Assembly: GCA_030639495.1 (NCBI GenBank)
Contig: DAOWCP010000001.1
Location: forward strand, 15,016-79,015
Reading direction: 5' to 3'
Length of the DNA stretch: 64,000 bases
DNA from: JAGLTN01 sp023135255
Lineage (GTDB): Bacteria > Planctomycetota > Phycisphaerae > Sedimentisphaerales > Anaerobacaceae
How positions within the stretch are numbered: the stretch's first letter is position 1; the number at the start of each line of letters is the position of its first letter. This document shows positions 9,384-18,143 of the stretch, in pieces. The notes beneath the pieces were generated by a model. The model made no database searches. It was not told where the DNA came from and saw nothing but the letters and a program-made list of their open reading frames with translations. Both the position numbers and the translations under genes were made by a program.

Positions 9384-10346
9384 ATGCCAACTGTTAGTGT
9401 GATAATTCCAACATATAATCGTAGCAAACTGCTCAAAGAAGCTATTGAAAGCGTTCTTAAGCAGAATTATACAGATTTTGAGATTCTCGTAATTGATGAC
9501 GGTTCAAGTGATAATACGCGCTCTGTTGTGGAACAAATACCAGATAAGAGGGTGAAATATTATTACAAAGAAAATGGTGGACAAAGCAGTGCTCGAAATT
9601 TCGGGGTAGTTAAGTCACACAGTCAATATGTTGCTTTTTTAGACCACGATGATTTATGGCCTGACAGTAATTACTTGACAACGATGATAAAGCATATACA
9701 GTCGCAAGATGAATACGGTGTCGCTTATGCCCGCGTCACTCAACTCGATAAAGGAATAGCTCTTCCGTTTGCCAGAGAACAACGGTACAAGTCTGGTTGG
9801 CTAACTAAAGCCTTTTTTAAAGGAGGGCCTTGTATAATGCCTTCGGCAACACTATTTAAAAAAGAATGTATTAAAGGATGGTATTTTGATGAATTGTTAA
9901 CAACAGGTGAAGATAACGATGCTTTTCTTCGTTTATCAACCCAAACTCCATTTGTATTTGTAGGTGAAACCAGTGTAATCAGAAGAGAAGTTGAAAACAG
10001 CCAATCTGAAAATATAACCGTAGACCAGTTATGCAACGGTATTTTATCCTTCGAAAGGTTTTGTTATCAACTTGGTGGTGACAAATATGCTTCTAAATTT
10101 GAAATTCGCAGAACATTGAGCCATAAATACAGAAGAGCTGGAAAAGTATCATTTAAAGAAAAACGTAGACGTGCTTCGATGGTTTTTTTTAAAAAGGGTA
10201 TTATTTATTATCCTTTTGATTTTAGGCTCTATTTTGATCTTTTAAAAGCATGGATATTGTTAAGCAAAAAAAATGATGAATTCTCCAATTGGCAAATGCC
10301 TAAACCTTTGCCTAAAAAAATTACTGTTTCTCTAAATAAGGACTAA
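9384..10346 (+). CDS. Family 2 glycosyltransferase
   Basis: 320 residues from the ATG at 9384, chosen over an upstream TTG because GGGGA sits eight bases before it. Typical GT2: VSVIIPTYNRS start, VIDDGSSDNTR donor-binding motif and DHDDLWP carrying the DxD metal-binding site. A basic, helical C-terminal tail ends in a SNWQMPKPLP-like sequence shared with two other GT2 genes of this island. It likely adds one sugar to a lipid- or protein-linked glycan at the cytoplasmic membrane face. Confidence 0.9.
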   Translation: MPTVSVIIPTYNRSKLLKEAIESVLKQNYTDFEILVIDDGSSDNTRSVVEQIPDKRVKYYYKENGGQSSARNFGVVKSHSQYVAFLDHDDLWPDSNYLTTMIKHIQSQDEYGVAYARVTQLDKGIALPFAREQRYKSGWLTKAFFKGGPCIMPSATLFKKECIKGWYFDELLTTGEDNDAFLRLSTQTPFVFVGETSVIRREVENSQSENITVDQLCNGILSFERFCYQLGGDKYASKFEIRRTLSHKYRRAGKVSFKEKRRRASMVFFKKGIIYYPFDFRLYFDLLKAWILLSKKNDEFSNWQMPKPLPKKITVSLNKD

Positions 10347-10356
10347 ATACAAATTT

Positions 10357-11319
10357 ATGTCTAAAGTAAGTGTAATAATTCCGACTTATAATCGTTCAAG
10401 CTGGGTTTTAAAATCAATTAACAGTGTTCTGGAGCAAAGCTATAATAACCTGGAGTGTTTGGTAATTGATGATGGTTCTACAGACGAAACTGGCAATCTG
10501 GTAAAAGAAATAAAAGACAAAAGATTAAAATATATATACCAGAAACATTTGGGAGTAGCAGCTGCAAGGAATAGGGGGTTATACGAAATGGAAGGTGAAT
10601 TCGTAGCTTTTCTTGACTCAGATTCGATTTGGCCGAACGACTTTCTTTTTACTATGATAAAAACTTTCAAAGAAAACCCGTCCTTTGGTGCCGCGTATGC
10701 AAAAGGTTTTGCTATAGATGACGTTAAAAAATGTAAGGCCCCTAGCAGTGAAAAACGCAGGGTTTCCGGTTGGATAACCAAACACTACTTTAAAAACAGC
10801 CCCTGTCTCCTGCCGCCGGCAATGTGCTTTAGAAAATCAGCTTGGAATAATCTTTATTGGGACGAAAATCTTGAAAGCAGAGTTGATTATGACGTTTTTT
10901 TAAGAATGACGAAAAACACTAAATTTTTCTTTGTACCGGATACTTATGTGAAAATTGGTGACCCTGAAAGTGGTCTTTCTAATAATCGAAAAGAACATTT
11001 CAAAAAAATCTATGAGGCTTATATCCTGGAAAGGTTTTACCGATATTTAGGAGGAAATAAACTTGTCAGCAGAAGGGACGCAGGTCGTAAAATAAGGCAC
11101 CGATATCGTAAAGCGGCAAAATCACTTTCAAAATTAGGGGCTCAATCATATGCTATAAAATTCTATAAAAAAGCAATTTATTGGTATCCGGTAGATTTAC
11201 GATTATACCTTGATTTATTATCAGCTCAGTTTAAAAAGAATAGTTACAATAAAAAAGATATCCAAATACCTCCTTGCCTTCCTAATCATATTAGCTTTGC
11301 CAAGAAAAGACAAAATTAA
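10357..11319 (+). CDS. Family 2 glycosyltransferase
   Basis: 320 residues, paralogous to the preceding gene. It has VSVIIPTYNRS, VIDDGSTDETG and a third motif that reads DSDSIWP, where its neighbours have DHDDLWP; the metal-binding aspartates are kept. The basic C-terminal half (RHRYRKAAK, YPVDLRLYLDLL) is shared with the other GT2 copies, which points to local duplication. The spacing of ten bases from the upstream gene fits an operon. Confidence 0.88.
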   Translation: MSKVSVIIPTYNRSSWVLKSINSVLEQSYNNLECLVIDDGSTDETGNLVKEIKDKRLKYIYQKHLGVAAARNRGLYEMEGEFVAFLDSDSIWPNDFLFTMIKTFKENPSFGAAYAKGFAIDDVKKCKAPSSEKRRVSGWITKHYFKNSPCLLPPAMCFRKSAWNNLYWDENLESRVDYDVFLRMTKNTKFFFVPDTYVKIGDPESGLSNNRKEHFKKIYEAYILERFYRYLGGNKLVSRRDAGRKIRHRYRKAAKSLSKLGAQSYAIKFYKKAIYWYPVDLRLYLDLLSAQFKKNSYNKKDIQIPPCLPNHISFAKKRQN

Positions 11320-11370
11320 AATCATCGATTATTATAGGAACGATTAATCATTGAAATCGAAAAAAAGACA

Positions 11371-11604
11371 ATGATACAGATTTTTAAGCCGTGCTTATTC
11401 TGGTTTAATGTGCATTGGTCGGGCGGTTCAACAGCAAAAGCAGATATCGAGACGCCTATTGACGATGTAAAATGCTTTACAGGCGAAAAGGATTATCCTA
11501 CTGTAGAAGAGATGAAAAATTTTGTTTTAGGCATTTATCCCTGCTGGACTTTCAAAACAAAAGATGATATTATCAGAATATACCCCGACAAATTTGACCA
11601 ATAA
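11371..11604 (+). CDS. Short hypothetical protein
   Basis: 77 residues, not recognised. It holds an aromatic N-terminus (FKPCLFWFNVHW) and an acidic C-terminal part. It lies in the gap between two glycosyltransferases and stops directly against the next gene. It could be a small real protein or a remnant of a larger one; the lack of a clear ribosome site keeps confidence low. Confidence 0.35.
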   Translation: MIQIFKPCLFWFNVHWSGGSTAKADIETPIDDVKCFTGEKDYPTVEEMKNFVLGIYPCWTFKTKDDIIRIYPDKFDQ

Positions 11605-11625
11605 TTGTTTTATCAGGAAATGGAA

Positions 11626-12660
11626 ATGTACAAAGCCAAACGAATCTTTATTATCGCTGACATAAAATGCAAACCTGTAAAAGTCTTTGTGGACCAGATA
11701 CCTAAGATAGCTAAGGGCTTTATTCGTTTGGGTCACGATGTTCGTTTTTTCAGCTATTGCGATGTACTTGCCCAGTTTAGTCCATTAAAAAGCAGAACCC
11801 TCTCAAAGCTTTTATTTAAACCTAAAGTCGACGAGTTCTTAGCTGATCAATTAAAGAGTTATAAACCGGATATAGTTTACATAAACTTCCCGCGAGTTTT
11901 TGATGCAGATACGATTAGACACATGCGGCAAGCAGCTCCTAATGCCGTTTTTATTGGAGAAGATGGCGACCCTTGGCCTAAACTACAGAAAAACAGAATA
12001 GATACTGCCAAAGAACTTGACATATTAATAGCTACAAACAATGGGCAATTCTTACAGGACTATCGAGATGCAGGAGTACCACTATGTGTCTTTATGCCGA
12101 ATATGTGCGACCCTGACAATGACCATCGCTACGAAGTTGGCTCAGAATGGCAAACGGACATTTTATGGACCGGCAATGTCACACATCATGCAGACACAAG
12201 CGATACGCTTAGAAAAAAACTCGTAACTGAACTTGCTAAACAAAATAATTGCACACTTTATGGCTGCTTTGGAAGACCAAAGATTGGCGGATTTGATTAT
12301 TTATATGCTATCAGCGGTGCCCGCATAGGAGTCAATGCAAACGCGGTAAATTCGATTCGAATGTATCATTCCGACAGGCTTACACATTACCTGGCATGTG
12401 GAACTTTTGTATTGGCAAAAAGGGTGCCAGATACCGACCTTCTGTTTAAAGATTGCGAGCATCTCAGGTATTTCGATGATGTTAATGAGTTTTTCGAACT
12501 TACAGATTGGTATTTAAAGCATGAAGATGAGAGAAAAAAAATAGCCGATGCTGGAATGCGGCGAGTTCACGAGCAATTCAACTGTGTCAAAATAATAGGC
12601 TATATTCTCGAACTGGCTGAAAAAGGCAGTTATAGTGCCCCTTGGACAATCGGGTCTTAA
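11626..12660 (+). CDS. Glycosyltransferase, CgeB/GT4-like (GT-B fold)
   Basis: 344 residues from the ATG at 11626; AGGA seven bases upstream favours this start over nearby TTG and ATG codons. The pattern fits CgeB-type glycosyltransferases: an N-terminal Rossmann half with KPDIVYINFPRVFD, a GEDGDPWP turn, WTGNVTHH, then a C-terminal half with GVNAN and YHSDRLTHYLACGTFVLAKR, the nucleotide-sugar-binding region of GT-B enzymes. It ends six bases before a convergent methyltransferase gene, closing the forward arm of the island. Confidence 0.8.
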   Translation: MYKAKRIFIIADIKCKPVKVFVDQIPKIAKGFIRLGHDVRFFSYCDVLAQFSPLKSRTLSKLLFKPKVDEFLADQLKSYKPDIVYINFPRVFDADTIRHMRQAAPNAVFIGEDGDPWPKLQKNRIDTAKELDILIATNNGQFLQDYRDAGVPLCVFMPNMCDPDNDHRYEVGSEWQTDILWTGNVTHHADTSDTLRKKLVTELAKQNNCTLYGCFGRPKIGGFDYLYAISGARIGVNANAVNSIRMYHSDRLTHYLACGTFVLAKRVPDTDLLFKDCEHLRYFDDVNEFFELTDWYLKHEDERKKIADAGMRRVHEQFNCVKIIGYILELAEKGSYSAPWTIGS

Positions 12661-12666
12661 TTATGT

Positions 12667-13326
12667 TTATACCGGCTTAATAACACAGGCAAACTGGGAA
12701 TATTTAGCATCCCACATCTGATTCCATAAAAGAAAATTTATTATTTTAAATTTCTTGCTGCGGGTAGCGTTTATGCCTTCCATGGTTATTATTTCGTATC
12801 CCAACTCGCCGAACATTTTGACAAGGCTCTTGTAGGTATAAAATCGCACATGTGCGGTATCCAGTATACCAAGTTCTCTGTAATCCCATTCTCCTCTCCA
12901 TACTAGAGCACGCAAGTTTCGCCAATGCCGGACGTTTGGAATTGAAGCAACTATAACTCCTTTGCTGGTTAGTTTTTTCTTCAGATTCTTCAACAAATAG
13001 AACGGATCTGCGATACAGCTCATCACGTCATTTAAGATTACACAATCAAAATAATTCTCAGGTAATTTTTCCAGAGACTCGATTGCATCGCCTGTTATTA
13101 CATTATCCAGGCTCTCAGAAGCAATTTGTGCGGCTTTGTCGTTAATTTCAACGGCCCAGCTTTCGGTGTTAAATGTATCTTTTACCAGTTTAGAGAAATA
13201 ACCGTAACCGCAACCGATCTCCAGAGTTTTTTCCACATCTTTTGGAATATACTTTAACATCTTGTCTCTGGTGGCTTCGTAGTAATGGTCGGGTTTTGTG
13301 TATGAATAAGAGATCTTACTTGGCAT
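12667..13326 (-). CDS. Class I SAM-dependent methyltransferase
   Basis: 219 residues. The SAM-binding motif I LEIGCGYGYFSK and the downstream acidic motif (VILNDVMSCIADP) are typical of UbiG-like class I methyltransferases, followed by SIPNVRHWRNL. It probably methylates a sugar or a sugar-linked group, given its position downstream of a GT2 gene and an aminotransferase on the same strand. The gap to the upstream GT2 is 17 bases. Confidence 0.85.
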   Translation of the reverse strand: MPSKISYSYTKPDHYYEATRDKMLKYIPKDVEKTLEIGCGYGYFSKLVKDTFNTESWAVEINDKAAQIASESLDNVITGDAIESLEKLPENYFDCVILNDVMSCIADPFYLLKNLKKKLTSKGVIVASIPNVRHWRNLRALVWRGEWDYRELGILDTAHVRFYTYKSLVKMFGELGYEIITMEGINATRSKKFKIINFLLWNQMWDAKYSQFACVIKPV

Positions 13327-13343
13327 GGTACCCTCTCTATATA

Positions 13344-14273
13344 TTATATTTCAGACAAAGGCTCCGGCATTTGCCAGTTTGAATTTGGGTCATTCTTTTT
13401 ATTTAACAGTAAAGTCCACATTAATTCTAAATAAACCCGTATGCCGATCGGCCAGTATCTGAGAGCACGTTTATACAAAGTGATTGCCGCTGAACGACCT
13501 TTATTACGGCGATGCGATCGGGCAACCCTGCGACAGGCACGGCTCATATGATATCTTGCTATAGCAGCTGGTATTATTTTATTTCCGCCGAGACGAAAAT
13601 AAAAACGCTCCAAAATCAGGATTCTTGTTGGTTGAAGGCTCATTTTTTTCGAGAGGTTTGTCGCATGTTCCCTACGGATGGCCTCAACTTCATCGACAAA
13701 CAAATATTTTATCTGCGTTGAAAGTCTCAGGAAATAATCTTTGTCCTCACAGCCTATTCTAAGCGATTCATCAAAGTAAAAATTTTCCAGAACCGACCTA
13801 TGAATAACAGTAGCTGAGTTCCAAACAACGTTGCCTTTAAAGATATCCATGGTTAATTGCCCACTTTTGCCTTTTGGTCTTCGGTATGATTTAATTTTAG
13901 TACCGTCAGGATAGTGCACTGTAATAGGACTGTATGCAGCGCCAAACTTGCTATTCTTTTCCAGAGCCGAGAGCATAACCTGGATATAATTTTTCGGCCA
14001 TAAATCATCATGATCTAAAAACGCAACGTACTGGCCGTTGGCCTTAGAGAAACCATAATTATAAGAACTTGGTGTACCACCGTTATCTTTGTAGAAATAA
14101 TGGACTCGACTATCGGCTATTGCCTCAACGATCTGCCGTGTATTATCTGTCGAACCGTCATCAACAACAATAATCTCTAAGTCCGTCTCAGTTTGCCGCA
14201 AAACACTGTTGATGGTTTCTCCTACCATGTCACACAGGTTATAAGTAGGAATGATTACGCTTATTTTCGGCAT
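13344..14273 (-). CDS. Family 2 glycosyltransferase
   Basis: 309 residues. ISVIIPTYNL start, VVDDGSTDNTR and DHDDLWP motifs define GT2. The C-terminal tail (YWPIGIRVYLELMW, SNWQMPEPL) is closely related to the tail of the gene at 9384, although the two lie on opposite strands. It sits between the methyltransferase and aminotransferase genes on the minus strand and is likely part of the same transcript. Confidence 0.9.
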   Translation of the reverse strand: MPKISVIIPTYNLCDMVGETINSVLRQTETDLEIIVVDDGSTDNTRQIVEAIADSRVHYFYKDNGGTPSSYNYGFSKANGQYVAFLDHDDLWPKNYIQVMLSALEKNSKFGAAYSPITVHYPDGTKIKSYRRPKGKSGQLTMDIFKGNVVWNSATVIHRSVLENFYFDESLRIGCEDKDYFLRLSTQIKYLFVDEVEAIRREHATNLSKKMSLQPTRILILERFYFRLGGNKIIPAAIARYHMSRACRRVARSHRRNKGRSAAITLYKRALRYWPIGIRVYLELMWTLLLNKKNDPNSNWQMPEPLSEI

Positions 14274-14316
14274 AGATAGCTCCTGTATTTACAGTATTGG
14301 CGATAAAAATTGCAAA

Positions 14317-15510
14317 TTAGCTGGATGGGTTGGATATCTCTTGGATTGTTGCACAGCAACTGTGATCATATTCTACAACCGCATTGACGATTGTCGTCAA
14401 ATCTTCATCTGTTAACCACCATCCTACAGGAATAGAGATTTGTTCAGATATAAACTCATCCACTCCCGGCAACTCAGCCCTGAAATCCTTGAACATAGTA
14501 TGCATATCATTTCTCGCATGGACTTGGGAAACTGTAATACCCATTTTTTTCATATGCTCCATAAATTTACAGCGGTCTTTAACTCTCATAGTATAAAGCC
14601 AATATGCACTTCTGCGATTATCTTTATATCTTAGAGGCCGTACAGTTTTAAGATCGCTGAAAGCTTCATTGTATATAGTAGCATTAGCCTGATGTTTTTT
14701 GATTGTGTCAGCTACATATTTGAGTTGTTCAAGACCAATCGTCGCCGTCACATCATTCATATGGAACTTATAGCCATATTCAATGATATCGGCTTCACAT
14801 CGAAGGTCCTTTCGTTTGGACTTGCGATCAATACCATACCATCTAAGAAGTCTTCCTTTTTCACAGTCAGCTTCAGATTTACAAACCAAAGCTCCCCCGT
14901 CTATAGTTGTCATATGCTTTATTGCCTGGAATGAAAAACACGCAAAGTCCGAGTGCGAGCCGATTGGTTTGCCTTGATATGTTGAGCCGAATGAATGGCA
15001 TGCATCTTCAATCAGTTTTATTTTATGCTTGGCGGCGATAGCATTCAATTCATCAAGATCGCACGGATAACCGCCCCAGTGGACGCACATAATTGCCTTT
15101 GTTTTTGGAGTGATTTTTCTTGCGACATCTTCCGGGTCGATATTCGCTGTCCAAGGGTCAATGTCAGCCCAGATAATTTTAGCCCCCATCGCCATGATAG
15201 GTTCATTTGTAGCTGAACATGTCATAGCCGTTGAGATAACTTCATCATTGTGGCCTACCCCTGCTAACCTAAGTGCCAATTGCAGCGCAGCCGTACCATT
15301 ATTCACTGCCAGTACATTATTGTTATCGAACCACAATTCACCAAGCTGATGTTCAAATTCTTCTACTCGCGGTCCTTCCCCTATATAACCGCTCATCAGA
15401 ACCTTGCCTAAGGGCTCCAAAATGCTTTCGGGCATAAAAACCTTGAATAAAGGAATATTCTTTCCTTCACCGGATAGCAGTTCTTTTACCGATTTATCGA
15501 CACTTCGCAT
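14317..15510 (-). CDS. DegT/DnrJ/EryC1/StrS-family sugar aminotransferase
   Basis: 397 residues; a PLP enzyme that converts a keto-sugar nucleotide to an amino sugar for glycan assembly. Seen: NNGTAALQLALRLAG (PLP phosphate region), LIEDACHSFGSTYQGKPIG, and SFQAIKHMTTIDGG with the Schiff-base lysine near residue 196. The length is normal for the family. The product could be a perosamine- or bacillosamine-type sugar; sequence alone does not decide. It is first in the minus-strand arm of the island. Confidence 0.9.
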   Translation of the reverse strand: MRSVDKSVKELLSGEGKNIPLFKVFMPESILEPLGKVLMSGYIGEGPRVEEFEHQLGELWFDNNNVLAVNNGTAALQLALRLAGVGHNDEVISTAMTCSATNEPIMAMGAKIIWADIDPWTANIDPEDVARKITPKTKAIMCVHWGGYPCDLDELNAIAAKHKIKLIEDACHSFGSTYQGKPIGSHSDFACFSFQAIKHMTTIDGGALVCKSEADCEKGRLLRWYGIDRKSKRKDLRCEADIIEYGYKFHMNDVTATIGLEQLKYVADTIKKHQANATIYNEAFSDLKTVRPLRYKDNRRSAYWLYTMRVKDRCKFMEHMKKMGITVSQVHARNDMHTMFKDFRAELPGVDEFISEQISIPVGWWLTDEDLTTIVNAVVEYDHSCCATIQEISNPSS

Positions 15511-15985
15511 ATAAAAACCTTCCTGGTTTAAACATCAAATTGTAAAACTCATCTGCCGAGAAAATAACAAATAAAACCAACCAATGCAAGAACATTTTTG
15601 TTCAGAGCTGCTTATAGCTGATAGATTTCTTGCCAGCTGAATAATTGTTCTTGTGGTATAATAGCCGTAAACGATCACCTATTCTTTTGCATGACGAAAA
15701 ATAAGCACTTACAGCAAAACATCGGGGTAAATACAATTTGAAGTTTTTGTAACTACCCTAAACCACAGTTACTTCCGAGCAATGCAAACAGACCCTCTTT
15801 AAACTAAAATAATCACAAATATTTGTAAAAATTTATAGGCCTATAAATTCCGCGTTCGTGCTTATCTAATCGGGGAAAAGGCCCTTATCGCTAAGCAGAA
15901 TCCCCCGCGAAAAACGCTATATCAGTATTGATATTAAAGATTTTCTAATCTTTTGGAAAACGTGTGGACGATATATAAAGTAGAA
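15511..15985. other. Non-coding region upstream of the small RNA candidate
   Basis: About 475 AT-rich bases with no convincing gene. It separates the glycan island from the small RNA candidate at 15986 and should hold the promoter of the minus-strand aminotransferase, which I could not place. Confidence 0.5.
15953..15979 (+). promoter_or_regulatory. Candidate promoter of the small RNA
   Basis: TTGGAA (15953-15958), 15 bases and TATAAA (15974-15979). The predicted start, around 15986, falls right at the beginning of the closing stem of the RNA candidate. Confidence 0.4.
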
Positions 15986-16167
15986 AAGATGGCTCTTAGT
16001 GAATGACCAATAAGGTTATCTTAGCTGGATCTTTGAAGGTGGAACTGAAAGAGAGTAGATCGCACAAGGCCGAGCGTAATCGAAGCTGGAGAAGTAAAAG
16101 GCTAAACACAATACGGAAAGAGCCATAAAATAGACGGGAGAGCGTCGTTTGCTCTCCCATTTTTTTA
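15986..16167 (+). ncRNA. Candidate free-standing structured small RNA
   Basis: About 180 bases. A nine-base perfect inverted repeat (ATGGCTCTT at 15989-15997, AAGAGCCAT at 16118-16126) would close a long-range stem. Ten bases later comes a textbook intrinsic terminator. A promoter-like sequence ends just before it. No reading frame on this strand fits, and the only gene nearby is on the opposite strand and ends at the terminator, so this is not a leader of that gene. It matches no RNA family I can recall (not RNase P, tmRNA, SRP or 6S by eye). Confidence 0.5.
16136..16167 (+). terminator. Intrinsic terminator of the small RNA
   Basis: Perfect eight-base stem GGGAGAGC/GCTCTCCC with a seven-base loop, followed by A and a run of T (TTTTTTT). 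The T-run is on the plus strand, opposite to the adjacent protein gene. Confidence 0.8.
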
Positions 16168-16995
16168 TTCCCATTCATCCTCATCGATCTCAGCCTTACA
16201 CTCCGACGCCATCGTAAAATTCGTCGAATACGCAACGCAAACCGACATCGTCACCGCCCAGTAAAGATCAAACACATATTGACATAACACAAACACAACC
16301 AAAAGTATCGCCAGCCCAATTGCCACCTGCCGCAAACTCGCATCCTTATCAGTTATGCAGTCTTCATTAATTACCTCTAATCCCCTCAAGACAATTATAA
16401 ATATCGCATTGACAAGGTTCCACGCCGGAAATATCAGCCCCAACCCAGCACTGCTTTTGAGCATATACGCCCCCGCAAATATCCCGCTCATAGCAGTGAT
16501 CAGCACAGCAAAACCAACCATCATCCCCTTCTCCGCGGAGCTCTTTTGCCGTCGGCTAAACACATGATAAATTGAAAGAGGCGCCCCGCCCGCCAGAATG
16601 ATTAGCAATAATAGAATAACACCAGGGAAAATTTCAGCCAATCCTGCAAAATTAAGCATAGACATTCGCATCTGTAGATTCGTCACCAGCAGCAAAACCG
16701 TAACCGCAACCATCAAAAATAAAGTCAGCTCATCAAATTGAGGCACCAATATCCGCTTATAAAACGCGATTCGCTCGTTGTCCTTCTGCGTCCATCGGTC
16801 TTTACGGAAGTTATCCGTCACCGCAGAGGCCTTTTTCTGCTTATATGGAGTAGGCTTGTTCGCATTCTCTTTGATTATATTAGCCTTGCTAACCCGAATA
16901 ACCCGCCCGCATTTCGGACAATGAAGCTTCTTACCCAGGCACCCATCGCCGCCTCTAAGCTTCTCGCCGCAGTACATACATTTGAATCTGATCAC
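16165..16995 (-). CDS. Zinc-ribbon membrane protein
   Basis: 276 residues from a GTG start at 16995. The longer frame would overlap the upstream stop, and the GTG start aligns the protein with its neighbour (MIRFKCMYCGEKL against MLKIKCVYCGQKI). An N-terminal zinc ribbon of two CxxC knuckles (CMYCG, CPKCG) is followed by a basic linker and about six hydrophobic segments. Stop of the upstream gene and this start are one base apart, so they are coupled. Function unknown. The C-terminus is acidic (EIDEDEWE). Confidence 0.72.
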   Translation of the reverse strand: MIRFKCMYCGEKLRGGDGCLGKKLHCPKCGRVIRVSKANIIKENANKPTPYKQKKASAVTDNFRKDRWTQKDNERIAFYKRILVPQFDELTLFLMVAVTVLLLVTNLQMRMSMLNFAGLAEIFPGVILLLLIILAGGAPLSIYHVFSRRQKSSAEKGMMVGFAVLITAMSGIFAGAYMLKSSAGLGLIFPAWNLVNAIFIIVLRGLEVINEDCITDKDASLRQVAIGLAILLVVFVLCQYVFDLYWAVTMSVCVAYSTNFTMASECKAEIDEDEWE

Positions 16996-16996
16996 C

Positions 16997-17896
16997 CTAA
17001 TCCCCGCTCGATGTAACAAAGTTCGTCGAATACACAATGCAGATCGAATACGTCACCGCCCAGTGCGTCTTAAACCCATACTGGCACACTAAAAACACCA
17101 CCACCAATATCGCCAGCCCTAAAAGCACCTCCCACAATTTCGCATCCTTGTCAGTAATAGCCGATGTGCTTATCATCCCAGACCGCAGCAGAAAAAGCAT
17201 CAACACCCCATTAGCAATATTCCATAACGGAAAAACCGTCTGCCACGTCAGCGATTTCGTCAGCGTACCAATCTGTGAAAGCCAGGACCTGGAATTTAAT
17301 GAAAACTCAAGCCCCTGCCCCGCTTCTGCCAGCATCGCCTTACCAGCATAGATCCCGCTGCCCGCAGTAAAGACCACCGCAAAGATCAGCATAACTACTT
17401 TTTCCCATTCGTACTTTTCTCTTTTACTAAAAACATGAAATACCGCCAACCCCGCCCCGCCGAACAAAATCAAACAAGCGATCCCAAGCATAACGATCAT
17501 ACCGTCACCAGGAGTTATACCCGAGATAGCCTCTACAAACTTCTCAACCTTGTTATCAAGACCATTATTCGTCCCCGCCACCAGCACCGCCGCCGCCACC
17601 ATCAAAAACAAACTCAGCTCATCAAAGTCAGGCACAAGCCATCTCGTTAAAAAGTTCCTATGCCTTCTCCTCATGATATCTGGACGTGAAGAACTCGCAG
17701 CCTCACTTTTAGCTCTGCTCTTCTCAAGCAAAAGATCGATCTCAGCCTTACTCAGATCCTTCTCATCGCCTTTGATCAGCATAGCCTTGTTTATAAATAT
17801 AACATGATTACACTTCGGACAATGAGCCTTTGTCCCCATCTTATCCTTACCCGCCAAAATCTTCTGCCCGCAATATACGCATTTAATTTTAAGCAC
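16997..17896 (-). CDS. Zinc-ribbon membrane protein, paralogue of its downstream neighbour
   Basis: 299 residues: N-terminal zinc ribbon (CVYCGQ, CPKCNH), linker, then a PDFDELSLFLMVAAAV segment opening a multi-pass membrane domain. The same architecture and many identical stretches (VFHVFSKRE/VYHVFSRRQ, ITDKDA, YSTNF near the end) occur in the next gene, so the pair arose by tandem duplication. The role is unknown. A cytoplasmic zinc ribbon on a membrane domain could be a sensor or assembly scaffold, but that is a guess. Confidence 0.72.
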   Translation of the reverse strand: MLKIKCVYCGQKILAGKDKMGTKAHCPKCNHVIFINKAMLIKGDEKDLSKAEIDLLLEKSRAKSEAASSSRPDIMRRRHRNFLTRWLVPDFDELSLFLMVAAAVLVAGTNNGLDNKVEKFVEAISGITPGDGMIVMLGIACLILFGGAGLAVFHVFSKREKYEWEKVVMLIFAVVFTAGSGIYAGKAMLAEAGQGLEFSLNSRSWLSQIGTLTKSLTWQTVFPLWNIANGVLMLFLLRSGMISTSAITDKDAKLWEVLLGLAILVVVFLVCQYGFKTHWAVTYSICIVYSTNFVTSSGD

Positions 17897-17932
17897 GACT
17901 ATCCCTTTCTATCGCTACCAGATAGACAAAGG

Positions 17933-17970
17933 ATACCCCCATACCCGACAACTTGCAATTATTTATCCCC
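17933..17970. repeat. Direct repeat copy A flanking the PEP-CTERM gene
   Basis: About 37 bases beginning ACCCCCATA and containing CCGACAA and TTGCAATTATTTA. The matching copy B is at 19243-19280 in the same orientation, so the two copies bracket the PEP-CTERM gene. Confidence 0.6.
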
Positions 17971-18014
17971 GCACCCCCTCCTATAATTTCCACTCACCGA
18001 ATCCACCCCGTTTA

Positions 18015-18034
18015 GGCCCCTCTTCAGAGGGGCC
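18015..18034 (-). terminator. Strong hairpin downstream of the PEP-CTERM gene
   Basis: Nine-base stem GGCCCCTCT/AGAGGGGCC with a two-base loop. It lies about 110 bases after the minus-strand stop. There is no clear T-run, so it may be a transcript-stabilising hairpin rather than a true terminator. Confidence 0.35.
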
Positions 18035-18143
18035 CCACCCTCAAAATTACAAAACCCAAACATAAAGCAAAAATAAAAACAATCGTAAATCTTTTTGAAG
18101 GTGACATATTCATACTTCTGTATCTTTAGCTCAAACACCAACC

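Noticed and set aside
15996..16235. 79-residue minus-strand frame
   Set aside because: It runs through the terminator and small RNA candidate and into the zinc-ribbon gene; Arg-rich low-complexity product.
17959..18141. 60-residue minus-strand frame after the PEP-CTERM gene
   Set aside because: It spans a strong hairpin and a direct repeat; no ribosome site or recognisable protein.
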